Positions 55,801 to 63,530 of a stretch of DNA of 64,000 nt are shown here, piece after piece. Below the pieces are notes generated by a model. It saw nothing but the letters and a program-made list of their open reading frames with translations, was not told where the DNA came from and ran no database searches. How positions within the stretch are numbered: position 1 is the first letter of the stretch; each line of letters begins with the position of its first letter. The position numbers and the translations under genes are program-made. Source of the DNA: Rhodobacteraceae bacterium CCMM004 (GTDB lineage: Bacteria > Pseudomonadota > Alphaproteobacteria > Rhodobacterales > Rhodobacteraceae); assembly GCA_004005435.1 (NCBI GenBank), contig RZWH01000002.1, positions 865,228 to 929,227 of the forward strand, written 5' to 3'.

Positions 55801-58800
55801 GTCGAGGCGACCTCGGTGGCGTAGCTCAGATTGACGAAGGCGGCGGCGACGATGAAGGGCCGGTTCTCGCCCTCGGGCCAGGCCGCCCGGCAATAGAGCG
55901 ACAGGCCGAGCGAGCTGGACATCGCCGAGAGGAACGACCCCTTGCCGAGGCCCCGGTGGGCGGCGACGGTGAAGAGCAGACGCTCGTTGTTATAGGGCCC
56001 GGTGCGGCGCAAGAGACGCTGGCGATGCACGGCGCAGACGAAACCGTCGAAGGCGCGGATGTGGGTGCGGTCGGCTTTTCGCACCTTCACCTTCATGTGG
56101 TCGCCGTGCCCCGTCACCTCGAATGCATCGGCACCGCAGTATCTCCCCTCCAGATTCTGGAGGTTGGTGACTGTGCTGTCGACCTTGTGCCGGATGAAGC
56201 GGGCGGGAAAGAAGGTGGGCGGATGTTGGCCCTCGACCGGCAGCCGCTGGAACCGCGCCTTGCGGTGGGGCGGGCTCTGTTGCCAGATCTGCCACCAAGA
56301 CCGCCATTCCCGCTCCAGCCCCACCAGGGTCGCGTTCAGCGACCCGGTCAGGAGGCCGCCGACGATACCGTCGAGGAGGGTGATCAGCGCGCGGCCCTGG
56401 CGCCCCTGGAGGGCGGTTGGCGTGCGGGTCTGGGCCGCCGTCAGCACGATCCTGGTCACGTGCTCCAACAGCTTAACGTAGAAGCCGACGAACTCCCCAC
56501 CGTCCACAAAGGTGTCGGGACGGTTGTGGCGCGCCCTCTCTTGGGCGAGGGGGTCGTCGGTCCCGCGGGGCCGCACCGGGGCAAAGGTGCAGTTCTGGAT
56601 CTTGGCCCCGCCCAGGATCGCGTCGGCGAACGCCCGGATATGGGCATTGTCGAACCGTTTCTTGCCTGCGTCCTCGCGGAGGTCGTAGCCGTAGAGCAAC
56701 GCCAGGGCCGAACGGTCTCCCATGGAGGTGTCGGGGTCGTAGTCGGCGAGGCCGACTTCGGTCACGAGCGTCTTGCAGAAGGCAGTCAGCTTGGGTGGCG
56801 CGCCGCCGTCCATGACGCCGCTCACCTGCCCCTTCAGCGTGAAGGTCAGCGTCAGGACGCGGTAGAGCCAGTCGAGACCGACCTTGCGGACCTCTCCGTC
56901 CACCTGGGCGGTCACATGCCCCGTCCCGTAGAAGATCGTGTGGACCCCGTAGCGGAGATAGCAGGTGGCGGCGAACTTGGCCCGTTCGGCCGCAGGCTTC
57001 TCCGCCGGCAGCAGCGCGACGGCGTGATAGCCGATGATGCGGTCGCGGTTCGACATGAACTGCCTGAGCGGGCGCAGCAGATCGGCCTCGGACATGCCCA
57101 GGCCGAAGAACACCAACGGCGCGCTGGAAAACGCCATGGTGATGCCCTCGTCCACCGTGTCGCGGTGTTCGTCCTCCCAGAGGTAGAGGTTCATGTAGTC
57201 GCGTTCGGTGATGATCAGCTTGTCGTCGCTCGACGCCCTGCCATGCAGGTGGAACACGCCTGCGTCGCTGCGGTGCTGGTCGAGGGAGAAGGCGACGAGT
57301 TCGGCGGCATTTTTGCGGGCGAAGGTCTGGTCGATGAGGAGCCCGCCCACCGGGTCCGAGCGATAGTCGGCCCGCTCCGGGCGCGGGGTCTTGAGCCGCG
57401 GCGCCACCGTCTTGGAGGGCGGAAACTTGCGATACCCCATGTCCTGGAAATACCGCTCGATCTCGAAATCGTAATTCGTGGTGATGTAGCGGCGGATGCC
57501 GAGCTGCCGCACTGTCTTGGCCAGCGGGTCGAAGCGGTTGGCGATGATCGACCGGCGCGAGGTGAAATCGTCCATCGCGACGGGCGGGAACAGAAGCGAG
57601 TCTTCGGCGATCACGGGCTCGCCCGCCACGGTGTTGATGGAGAAGAGGGTGCGGGGGTGCTCGATCAGAGCCAGCAACGCGGGGACCAGGAACCGGGAAC
57701 TGGGCGTGATCAGCTTCCGCCGGTCACCGGACAGGCCGGTCTTTTTCACGTAGTCCCTGAGCCAGTTCTCCACATATACCAGCAATCCCTTCCAACCCGC
57801 ATCGTTCTTGGAAGGACCGCCCTCGGCCGTTGCGATCAGCTTGAAAACCGTGTCGAAGCGGTAGGCGCCCATGACCCGGTAGAGATCCTGGTTCTCGCGG
57901 ATCCCGTCGAGGTCGCGTTTCAGCGCCGAGGGGTCGAAGATGCCCAGCGCCGTTTCCAGTGTGATCTTCTGCTTCTCCGAGGCCTCGGAGAGGGCGCTAG
58001 GATCCTCTCCCGCATAGAGCCCCTTGAACAGGGTGATCGCAGCATGCGCCCGCTCGTCGATGAGCAGCATCTTAGCCAGCCTCTCGGTCGACTGGCGCGA
58101 TTGCGGACGTCCCATCGCCCGGGCGAAGGCGTCGAAGGCCGTTTTGAACGCGTCCCGCCGCTTCTCGATTTCGGAGGATTGCAGCCGATCTATGACCGCC
58201 TTGAGATCCTCCAGGGCTTCCTTGGGCGCTGCCGCCTCTCGGTCCGCGCGGGTGCCGGACCAGACGATGTCATCCGTCGGTTTCGGCGTCTCGCCTGAGT
58301 CAACGGGAGGCAGGTAGATGCCCACATGGTGGCGCAACTCTTCGTGCAGTTTCTTGGAGATCTCGAACTGGATCGGCAGGGGCTCGCCCCCCGGGAACGC
58401 GTCGCTCCCCGGTGCCTGCGACAGGGTAAAAGTCTGGGCGAGGTCCCTCGTCTGGCTCAGCGCGCTTTGCAACTGCCGCCGCCGCACCCTGAGCCAGCGC
58501 CAGATGTTATGGCGCTGCGGCTGGGGCACAGGCGAGTGGAGACCCGTCGTGTCGAAGATGCGATTCCTGATGGGAAGTATCGCGAGCGCTGTCGGATCCT
58601 GTGGGGGGCCGTAATAGCCGTTGTCTGGCGCCACCGTGAGGAGCAACGCGTCGATCAGCTTCAGCGAGGCACCGACGACCTCTTCGAAGGCCGTCCAGTT
58701 TTGCTTCACCAGCCCGAACTGCTCGGTCTGCCACTCCTTCCAGGTCAGCCGGCCATAGGAGGCCGACAGCCCGGAGCCGACGAAGGCGGTCAGGCTGCGC

Positions 58801-58955
58801 GCGTTGATCGCCTGGAACAAGATCTGCCGCCCCCTCCCAGCGATCAGGTCGACGTCCAGCGTCTCGTCGATCTGGTGGATGGTGAAAGGCCAGTAGCGCA
58901 GTTGCTCGCGGATCTCGCGAAAGTAGTCGGGCCGCGTCCTGGGGTCCGACACCAC
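52842..58955 (-). CDS. SIR2-STAND-TPR giant defence-like protein
   Basis: A 2037-residue multidomain protein. An N-terminal SIR2 domain, broken by a long helical insert, has 'FVGSGLSA' (58-65), 'ITTNYDFEIERYF' (491-503), 'VFHLHG' (567-572), 'LIITERDYMNLY' (580-591) and 'LVFFGLGMSEADL' (614-626), so the NAD-binding and catalytic Asn/His positions look intact. A central STAND-like NTPase region has a P-loop-like 'AAHRGLGKGS' (998-1007), altered from GxxGxGK[ST], and a hydrophobic strand 'RFLIYFGSIELF' (1156-1167). A winged-helix-like part lies near 1515-1550, and ~1730-2037 is a TPR-like helical array. This resembles Avs5-type SIR2-STAND immune proteins, which destroy NAD upon sensing phage. 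The start GTG abuts the stop of the AAA+ partner gene, with AAGGA upstream. Confidence 0.85.
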   Translation of the reverse strand: MVSDPRTRPDYFREIREQLRYWPFTIHQIDETLDVDLIAGRGRQILFQAINARSLTAFVGSGLSASYGRLTWKEWQTEQFGLVKQNWTAFEEVVGASLKLIDALLLTVAPDNGYYGPPQDPTALAILPIRNRIFDTTGLHSPVPQPQRHNIWRWLRVRRRQLQSALSQTRDLAQTFTLSQAPGSDAFPGGEPLPIQFEISKKLHEELRHHVGIYLPPVDSGETPKPTDDIVWSGTRADREAAAPKEALEDLKAVIDRLQSSEIEKRRDAFKTAFDAFARAMGRPQSRQSTERLAKMLLIDERAHAAITLFKGLYAGEDPSALSEASEKQKITLETALGIFDPSALKRDLDGIRENQDLYRVMGAYRFDTVFKLIATAEGGPSKNDAGWKGLLVYVENWLRDYVKKTGLSGDRRKLITPSSRFLVPALLALIEHPRTLFSINTVAGEPVIAEDSLLFPPVAMDDFTSRRSIIANRFDPLAKTVRQLGIRRYITTNYDFEIERYFQDMGYRKFPPSKTVAPRLKTPRPERADYRSDPVGGLLIDQTFARKNAAELVAFSLDQHRSDAGVFHLHGRASSDDKLIITERDYMNLYLWEDEHRDTVDEGITMAFSSAPLVFFGLGMSEADLLRPLRQFMSNRDRIIGYHAVALLPAEKPAAERAKFAATCYLRYGVHTIFYGTGHVTAQVDGEVRKVGLDWLYRVLTLTFTLKGQVSGVMDGGAPPKLTAFCKTLVTEVGLADYDPDTSMGDRSALALLYGYDLREDAGKKRFDNAHIRAFADAILGGAKIQNCTFAPVRPRGTDDPLAQERARHNRPDTFVDGGEFVGFYVKLLEHVTRIVLTAAQTRTPTALQGRQGRALITLLDGIVGGLLTGSLNATLVGLEREWRSWWQIWQQSPPHRKARFQRLPVEGQHPPTFFPARFIRHKVDSTVTNLQNLEGRYCGADAFEVTGHGDHMKVKVRKADRTHIRAFDGFVCAVHRQRLLRRTGPYNNERLLFTVAAHRGLGKGSFLSAMSSSLGLSLYCRAAWPEGENRPFIVAAAFVNLSYATEVASTFDMLIDALIKTTAAVAAAAADDATGTPRDQVLKRLHDTFDQEARYNDADAPYAVSMNSAAKACTAELEGKIAGVSRLQAIRVLLKRFKKTGKTLADRKDHVMPRFLIYFGSIELFYTQGGAPKNPEIAEFLEIFTGPESDKLPIDVVFVGSEMRLGPPFSDPEGEDRLQQIRIDRCKLDPRAEESVTKRIRTGRIDLSGEPPTKGVPVNHVHFARPVSAVSLLCDNFPVLAAALYINQPPGEHGTPALSNALKEAFRSAIRNGRLASDDAMRICWCSEDLPTGDALDAARRLVWHKVQEEAGPRIRAHAQLCGIKITPDDGLRSVLRKRLWLPGSPDREQWRQVRRRLGLNRFSITIVMAAAEQIVIHADDPVKGGEEAERFILTIADQVRTIGRSRREEMVLQAVLESYRRMHVVGDPDADAELHLMILRHLGLIGSPISSSVLVRLPEVRDYFHRIGVELPISRRRFLARALTVLAYRGLIFRLDPHPRLVELGQGGNAEDKNWPPDLDPRFALHRIVQRHAVAKLGAGQADPLVANSFAPRLYPAMPSEGTGLSRESYGFLRSLLIGLSQYPDIPHDDLSLRPWIFTTEYRSVRVQALRAALSLARSTLSAATLSRFGGYRRREPGTPKRGVMETYKVRLRWIIRMAWELAPPEALDPRTYDPAADYKQISALYRDEIVWLYNELGVISLAQGSLTEALGFLRQAAEFNECVEGRARKGPIYDNIDLNHAIVQLERGRLGSAQKRLERIARGKTEADLLRLLAEGYQCVLAHIRGEEEGLSKRFERLTERLVVAREVRASAIFLNHHARLMAKTDRSHAGTTLTRAQAMAETGGHEDIRHQIELARITMRHRYPDIEGIGAIRPQDALFHLKEIEVYGKHMGIWNLQVDALRLRAELLLSQGETTMAGSTAVRAMAIAKRNRMTLRLNSALTVYAEVLLRRGDRPGAEENALLSLEMAKATGYSLETSRAQHILSEILGATR

Positions 58956-61076
58956 TCAGCCGTCCTTGGCCGCGGCGACGAATTCGGCGACGTTGGCCAG
59001 GTGCATCTCCAGGAGGTGCTCGGGCGGCAGATCGGAGATGCGGAACCCCGCGCCGGTCCCTTCGATCCGGCTCATGGTCACGATCTTTTCCAGCGAGCGG
59101 GCGCCGAATTTCAGCTCCGCGACGTCCAGCAGGGCGTCGAGCAGTGGGTCGGCGATGTCAGCGGCTCTCTTGCGCACCAGCACGCTGTCCTTCACGTGCC
59201 GCTTCAGAATGCTGCGCAGCAGGATCGCGCGCCGCAGGATGTAGTCGCGGTCATTCGCTCCGTCGGGCGACGGGCCGCGCACGTCGATGACCCCCGAGAG
59301 CCGAGAGAGGAAGTCGGGCACCTTGAGCGCCGCCAGCGTCTTGGCCATATCGCCGGTCGCCCGCCCGGGGGGCAGACCCTCGCCCGAGGCGAAATCCTTC
59401 ATCCTCTTCGCGGTGCCTCCGGCAAAGACGAACACCGCGCGGCCAATGGGGTGAGTGCGGTTGCCGTCGCGAAACGTGCCGTCCTGCATGGGCGCCAGGA
59501 ACCGCGCCACCAACTCGCAGCCGCCGCTGTCGAACTCGTCGAAGAAGCACAAGGGCACTTTGCCTTGGAGGCTGGCGTCGCGCAGCTCCTGGAAGTAGCC
59601 CGGGAGCGTCTCGGCGTCGATTTCAGAGAGGTTGTATTCCTTGATCGGCAGTTCCCAGTCGGCGAGCAGCTCCTTGATGCCGAAGGATTTTCCAGACCCC
59701 GGGGGACCGAACACGCCGATCGAGATCGGCTTACTCCGCCGCGGATCCTCCAGATAACTCCTGAGCAGGCGATAGATCGCCCGGTAGCTCTCCATCTCGC
59801 GGCGGTCGACGGTAAAGAGGTCGCCGAACTTGGCCGAGGGCAGGTGCTCAATCCGCCCCGTCCCCTCGCGCACGATCTTGCGAGCCAGGTCCAGGCGTGT
59901 GGTCCGCCCCTTGGGCGCGCCGAAGCTCTGCACGTCGCGGGGGGTCAGTCGCCCACTCCAATGGCCCAGACGCTTCACGTCGTCCTCGTCTAGGGCGTTG
60001 ATCGTGACGTTGGGTTCGCCGATGCTCAGATCCGTGCCCGTCATACTCAGTCGGAACGTGTCGCGCGCATAGCGCCGGGCGGCGGCGAGGGCCGTGCGCA
60101 GGTGCTTGTCGTCGGGCAACGCCGCGGCACCCTCTCTGGCGATGGCCATCACCAGAGCGCAGCCGAAGGCGTTCATCTTGCCGTAGACGGCGCCGGGCAG
60201 TTCGCCGTCCACCGCGCCCTCGGCGCCGCGGGTGTCGAAGATCAGGTCGATGCGGATCTCCCCCTCGACCCGCTTCAACTGCGCGACCGCCTCGACGTCG
60301 AACAGGATCAGAACCTGCGCGCAGTCCTTCAGAAGGGTGGCGACGAGGCCCCCCTCGACCGCCCCCGCCTCGGCCAGATCCTCGACCACCGCGTGCCAGG
60401 ACAGATCGCCGCGCAGCCGTAGCCCCTCGCGCCGCAGATCGTTGGCCGAGACCAGACGGACGCCCGCCGTCTTCATCCGAACCGCCAGTATGGAGCAGGG
60501 ATCGCGGTCGTCGCTGAGCGGCAGATGCCGCTTGTGCAGAATCAGCGACGCGCCGTCGGCGACAGGCCCGAGCTTGCCCGTCACCTCGGCGCACCGCTGG
60601 CGCAGACCGCCGCCGGCGTCGTTGAGATAGACCACGTCGTAGGGTCCCAAGGCAGCGTCGTCCCATTCGGCGAAGGGCTTCGCGACGGTGCCCTCTGCCT
60701 TGTCCGACCGCGCGGGACGTTCGCTGTAGCCATCGAACTGGTCGATGCGGGCGGCGGCGCCAGTGGCGCCGATGGTCGGGGCCCGGTCGATGACCTGCTT
60801 GTCGTTTTTGGTCTTGAGACACGCCATGGTGGCCAGGGACCACAACTCGCGCCCGCTCTCGCGCTCGACGGCAAAGGCGTCGGGCCGGAGATTCTTCAGC
60901 GTCCGCGCGGTCAGATGGACGCCGCCCGCCCGGTCGATGAGATGATAGCGCCGATAGCGCTTCCAGTCCTCGGGAACCGGACCGGCGGTGCCGGTCTGGA
61001 TCGTACCGGAGGGGTGTGGAGGGAGCGTCAGATAATGCTGATCGACTGTGGGGTCGCCCAGAATAAGGATTTTCAT
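58956..61076 (-). CDS. Pseudo-ribokinase/AAA+ ATPase fusion protein
   Basis: A 706-residue protein in two parts. Residues ~1-320 look like a PfkB/ribokinase fold: 'MKILILGDPTVDQHYL' at the start, 'GPYDVVYLNDAGGGLRQR' (145-161) like the D-x-x-x-x-SDYGKG strand, and 'YGKMNAFGCALVMAIA' (298-313) where kinases have GAGDxF; the catalytic aspartate is missing, so it is likely a ligand sensor. Residues ~430-700 are a complete AAA+ module: Walker A 'GPPGSGKS' (457-464), Walker B 'LCFFDEFD' (509-516), sensor 1 'VFVFAGGT' (548-555), an arginine-finger region 'FLSRLSGVIDV' (589-599) and sensor 2 'GARSLEKIV' (658-666). The start ATG 61076 is chosen over a TTG one codon earlier. It is directly upstream of the SIR2-STAND gene with no gap, so the two form one functional unit. 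Confidence 0.8.
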   Translation of the reverse strand: MKILILGDPTVDQHYLTLPPHPSGTIQTGTAGPVPEDWKRYRRYHLIDRAGGVHLTARTLKNLRPDAFAVERESGRELWSLATMACLKTKNDKQVIDRAPTIGATGAAARIDQFDGYSERPARSDKAEGTVAKPFAEWDDAALGPYDVVYLNDAGGGLRQRCAEVTGKLGPVADGASLILHKRHLPLSDDRDPCSILAVRMKTAGVRLVSANDLRREGLRLRGDLSWHAVVEDLAEAGAVEGGLVATLLKDCAQVLILFDVEAVAQLKRVEGEIRIDLIFDTRGAEGAVDGELPGAVYGKMNAFGCALVMAIAREGAAALPDDKHLRTALAAARRYARDTFRLSMTGTDLSIGEPNVTINALDEDDVKRLGHWSGRLTPRDVQSFGAPKGRTTRLDLARKIVREGTGRIEHLPSAKFGDLFTVDRREMESYRAIYRLLRSYLEDPRRSKPISIGVFGPPGSGKSFGIKELLADWELPIKEYNLSEIDAETLPGYFQELRDASLQGKVPLCFFDEFDSGGCELVARFLAPMQDGTFRDGNRTHPIGRAVFVFAGGTAKRMKDFASGEGLPPGRATGDMAKTLAALKVPDFLSRLSGVIDVRGPSPDGANDRDYILRRAILLRSILKRHVKDSVLVRKRAADIADPLLDALLDVAELKFGARSLEKIVTMSRIEGTGAGFRISDLPPEHLLEMHLANVAEFVAAAKDG

Positions 61077-61185
61077 CAATACCGTCCGTCAGTCTCAAAT
61101 CAGATTGTCGCAAAGGGAAACAGTCCATTCCCCATCAGTCAAACTTATTCTGAGATTCAGTCGGTCGAGAAACGATCCGACGCGG
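61077..61185 (-). promoter_or_regulatory. AT-richer upstream region of the SIR2/AAA+ operon
   Basis: This gap is clearly lower in GC than the flanking genes and must carry the operon promoter. A TTGACT box reads on the minus strand at 61142-61137, but no good -10 is seen at the right distance. A CTGA/TCAG dyad lies near 61151-61161. Confidence 0.4.
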
Positions 61186-61959
61186 TCAGAGCGAGGCGGT
61201 GATCCCGCCGTCGACATAGAGCGTATGTCCGTTGACGAAGCTGGCGGCCTCGGACGTCAGGAACACGCAGGCGCCCACCAGCTCTTCGACCCGCCCCCAG
61301 CGCCCGGCGGGCGTGCGTTTCTCCAGCCAGGCCGAGAACTCCGGGTCGGATACCAACGCGGCGTTCAGCGGCGTGTCGAAGTATCCCGGCGCGATGGCAT
61401 TGCAGTTGAGCCCGTGGCGGGCCCAGTCGGTGGCCATCCCCTTGGTCAGGTTGGCGATGGCGCCCTTGCTGGCCGTGTAGGGGGCGATGCCGGGGCGGGC
61501 CAGGGCGCTCTGCACCGATGCGATGTTGACGATCCGGCCGCGGCCGCGCGGGATCATATGCCGGGCGCAGGCCTGCCCGACCAGGAAGGCCGAGGTCACG
61601 TTCGTCGTCATCAGCCGCGCGAACGCCTCGGCCGGGAACGCCTCCAGCGGGGCGCGGTGCTGCATCCCGGCGTTGTTGACCAGGATGTCGATCGGGCCGG
61701 TGTCGGCCTCGAAGCCGTCGATGGCGGCGCGCACGGCCTCGGCGTCGGTGACGTCGAAGGGCAGCGTGCGCACCCGCGCGCCGTCTGCCTCCAGCGCAGC
61801 GGCGGCGCGGTCGAGCTTGGCCCCGTCGCGGCCGTTGACGACGACCTCGGCCCCCGCCGACGCCAGCCCGCGGGCCAGAGCCATGCCGATCCCCTGGGAC
61901 GAGCCGGTGATCAGCGCCCGGCGCCCGCCGAGGTCGAACAGATCGGATGCGGTGGACAT
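61186..61959 (-). CDS. idnO: SDR oxidoreductase, gluconate 5-dehydrogenase-like
   Basis: A 257-residue short-chain dehydrogenase. The NAD(P) motif 'ALITGSSQGIGMALARGLA' (~15-33), 'NNAGMQHR' (~91), and the Ser-Tyr-Lys catalytic set 'NIASVQSALARPGIAPYTASKGA' are complete. 'GYFDTPLNAALVSDPEFSAWLEKRTPAGRWGRVEELVGACVFL' is typical of gluconate 5-dehydrogenase (IdnO). It is divergent from the idonate dehydrogenase gene next door, which supports a role in idonate/gluconate use. Confidence 0.88.
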   Translation of the reverse strand: MSTASDLFDLGGRRALITGSSQGIGMALARGLASAGAEVVVNGRDGAKLDRAAAALEADGARVRTLPFDVTDAEAVRAAIDGFEADTGPIDILVNNAGMQHRAPLEAFPAEAFARLMTTNVTSAFLVGQACARHMIPRGRGRIVNIASVQSALARPGIAPYTASKGAIANLTKGMATDWARHGLNCNAIAPGYFDTPLNAALVSDPEFSAWLEKRTPAGRWGRVEELVGACVFLTSEAASFVNGHTLYVDGGITASL

Positions 61960-62064
61960 GGCGGCGCTCCTCAGCGGGCTCGACAACGGGGTCGCCGGTC
62001 CTGCATGTTGCGCGACGAGGGATGTGTCAACCCGCCGCACCCCGCCCCCGATCAGGTGCGCCAG

Positions 62065-63093
62065 ATGAAGTCCGTCGTCCTCCACGCCCCCCGCGATCTG
62101 CGTCTCGAAGAGAGCGCCCCGCCGCCCCCTGGACCGGGCGAGGTGGCGGTGCGCCTGGCCGCTGGCGGCATCTGCGGGTCCGACCTGCATTACTATGCCC
62201 ATGGCGGCTTCGGCACCGTGCGGCTGCGCGAACCGATGATCCTGGGCCACGAGGTGGCGGGCCATGTCGCGGCGCTGGGCGACGGGGTGACGGGCCTGTC
62301 GGTGGGGCAGCTGGTGGCGGTGTCGCCGTCGCGCCCCTGCCGCGCCTGCCGCTACTGTCACGAGGGCCGCCCGAACCAGTGCCTGAACATGCGCTTTTAC
62401 GGCTCGGCGATGCCGTTTCCTCATATCCAGGGGGCGTTCCGGCAGGTGTTGGTCGCGGACGCTCGCCAATGCGCCGATGCCGAAGGGCTGAGCCCGGCCC
62501 AGGCGGCGCTGGCCGAACCCCTGGCGGTGTGCCTGCACGCGGCGGGCCAGGCCGGCCCGCTCCTCGGCCGGCGGGTCCTGGTCACTGGCTGCGGGCCCAT
62601 CGGCCTTTTGTGCGTTTTGGTGGCGCGGGCCGCCGGCGCGGCCGAGATCGTGGCCACCGACCTCACCGCCTTTACCCTCGCGCTGGCCGCCGACCGGGGC
62701 GCGGACAGGACGCTGAACATGGCCGAGGCGCCCCAGGCGCTTGGCCCCTACGCCGCCGACAAGGGGTATTTCGACGTGCAGTTCGAATGCACCGGCGCCG
62801 CCCCTGCCCTGGCCGCCGGGATCGCGGCCCTGCGCCCCGGCGGCACGGTCGTCCAGGTGGGGCTCGGCGGCGACATGACCGTGCCGGTGCAGTCTCTGAC
62901 CGCCAAGGAACTGAGTCTGCGGGGCGCCTTCCGCTTTCACGACGAGTTCTTCGTGGGGGTCGATATGATGCGCAGCGGCCGGATCGACCCCGCGCCGCTG
63001 GTGACCCAGACGGTGCCGCTGGCGCGGGCCGCCGAGGGCTTCGACCTCGCAGGCGACCGCAGCCAGGCGATGAAGGTGCAGATCGAGTTCTGA
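62065..63093 (+). CDS. idnD: L-idonate 5-dehydrogenase (zinc alcohol dehydrogenase family)
   Basis: A 342-residue zinc-dependent MDR enzyme. Catalytic zinc ligands are in 'GGICGSDLHYYAHG' and 'LGHEVAGHV'; the structural zinc loop is 'CRACRYCHEGRPNQC' with four cysteines; the NAD site is 'VLVTGCGPIGLLCVLVARAAGA'. The 'DLHYYAHGGFGTVRLREPMILGHE' context is typical of L-idonate 5-dehydrogenase. The start ATG at 62065 follows CAGGTG; a GTG at 62056 is an alternative. It oxidises idonate to 5-ketogluconate, which IdnO would then reduce. Confidence 0.9.
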   Translation: MKSVVLHAPRDLRLEESAPPPPGPGEVAVRLAAGGICGSDLHYYAHGGFGTVRLREPMILGHEVAGHVAALGDGVTGLSVGQLVAVSPSRPCRACRYCHEGRPNQCLNMRFYGSAMPFPHIQGAFRQVLVADARQCADAEGLSPAQAALAEPLAVCLHAAGQAGPLLGRRVLVTGCGPIGLLCVLVARAAGAAEIVATDLTAFTLALAADRGADRTLNMAEAPQALGPYAADKGYFDVQFECTGAAPALAAGIAALRPGGTVVQVGLGGDMTVPVQSLTAKELSLRGAFRFHDEFFVGVDMMRSGRIDPAPLVTQTVPLARAAEGFDLAGDRSQAMKVQIEF

Positions 63094-63530
63094 CGCAAGC
63101 TGCGGAGCCCGACGTGGCGGCGTGCGAGGACCCGATGCCCGCCACAGCACGGTGGGCCGGCGGCTGGCAGGGGGATGCGACCTGACCGGGGACCGGTGCG
63201 GGTCGGGGACGCGCGGTGCGTCATCGTCCCCACCCTCCCCAACCACCGGATCGGGTGCGGAAACCCGTCAGCGACATGCCCGTCGACCGCCGGTCCGCGC
63301 TGCGCCAACGGCCGCGACCGCACGGCAGGTGGCCTGCGCACACGGCGACCGTCGCCTCCCCCGAACTGGACACGGTCCGCGCGTCCTGGCTCAACCGTCT
63401 CACCGACGTCGTCGTCGCCAGGGGCACCGCGATGCGGTTCGCCGCCCCCAGTGCCGGAGCGCCTCGGACGACGAGGGCCGCCGCGCCGAGTGGGAGGGCC
63501 CGCGGACCCGTCCGCCGAAGCCGCGGCCGC
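63094..63530. other. Gene-free region before the ABC ATPase end
   Basis: About 440 bases with no convincing gene. Several frames are open but their translations look random (Arg/Pro/Ala-rich). It could hold remnants of a decayed gene, but none was recognised. Confidence 0.4.

Noticed and set aside
55677..58298. An 873-residue plus-strand open frame inside the SIR2-STAND gene
   Set aside because: Repetitive Gly/Arg/Val/His translation without domain signs; the minus-strand frame has clear SIR2 motifs and runs uninterrupted for 2037 codons.
61048..62064. Long open frame in front of idnD that would make a fused protein
   Set aside because: The added residues overlap the idnO gene on the other strand and have no similarity; a normal idnD start exists at 62065.
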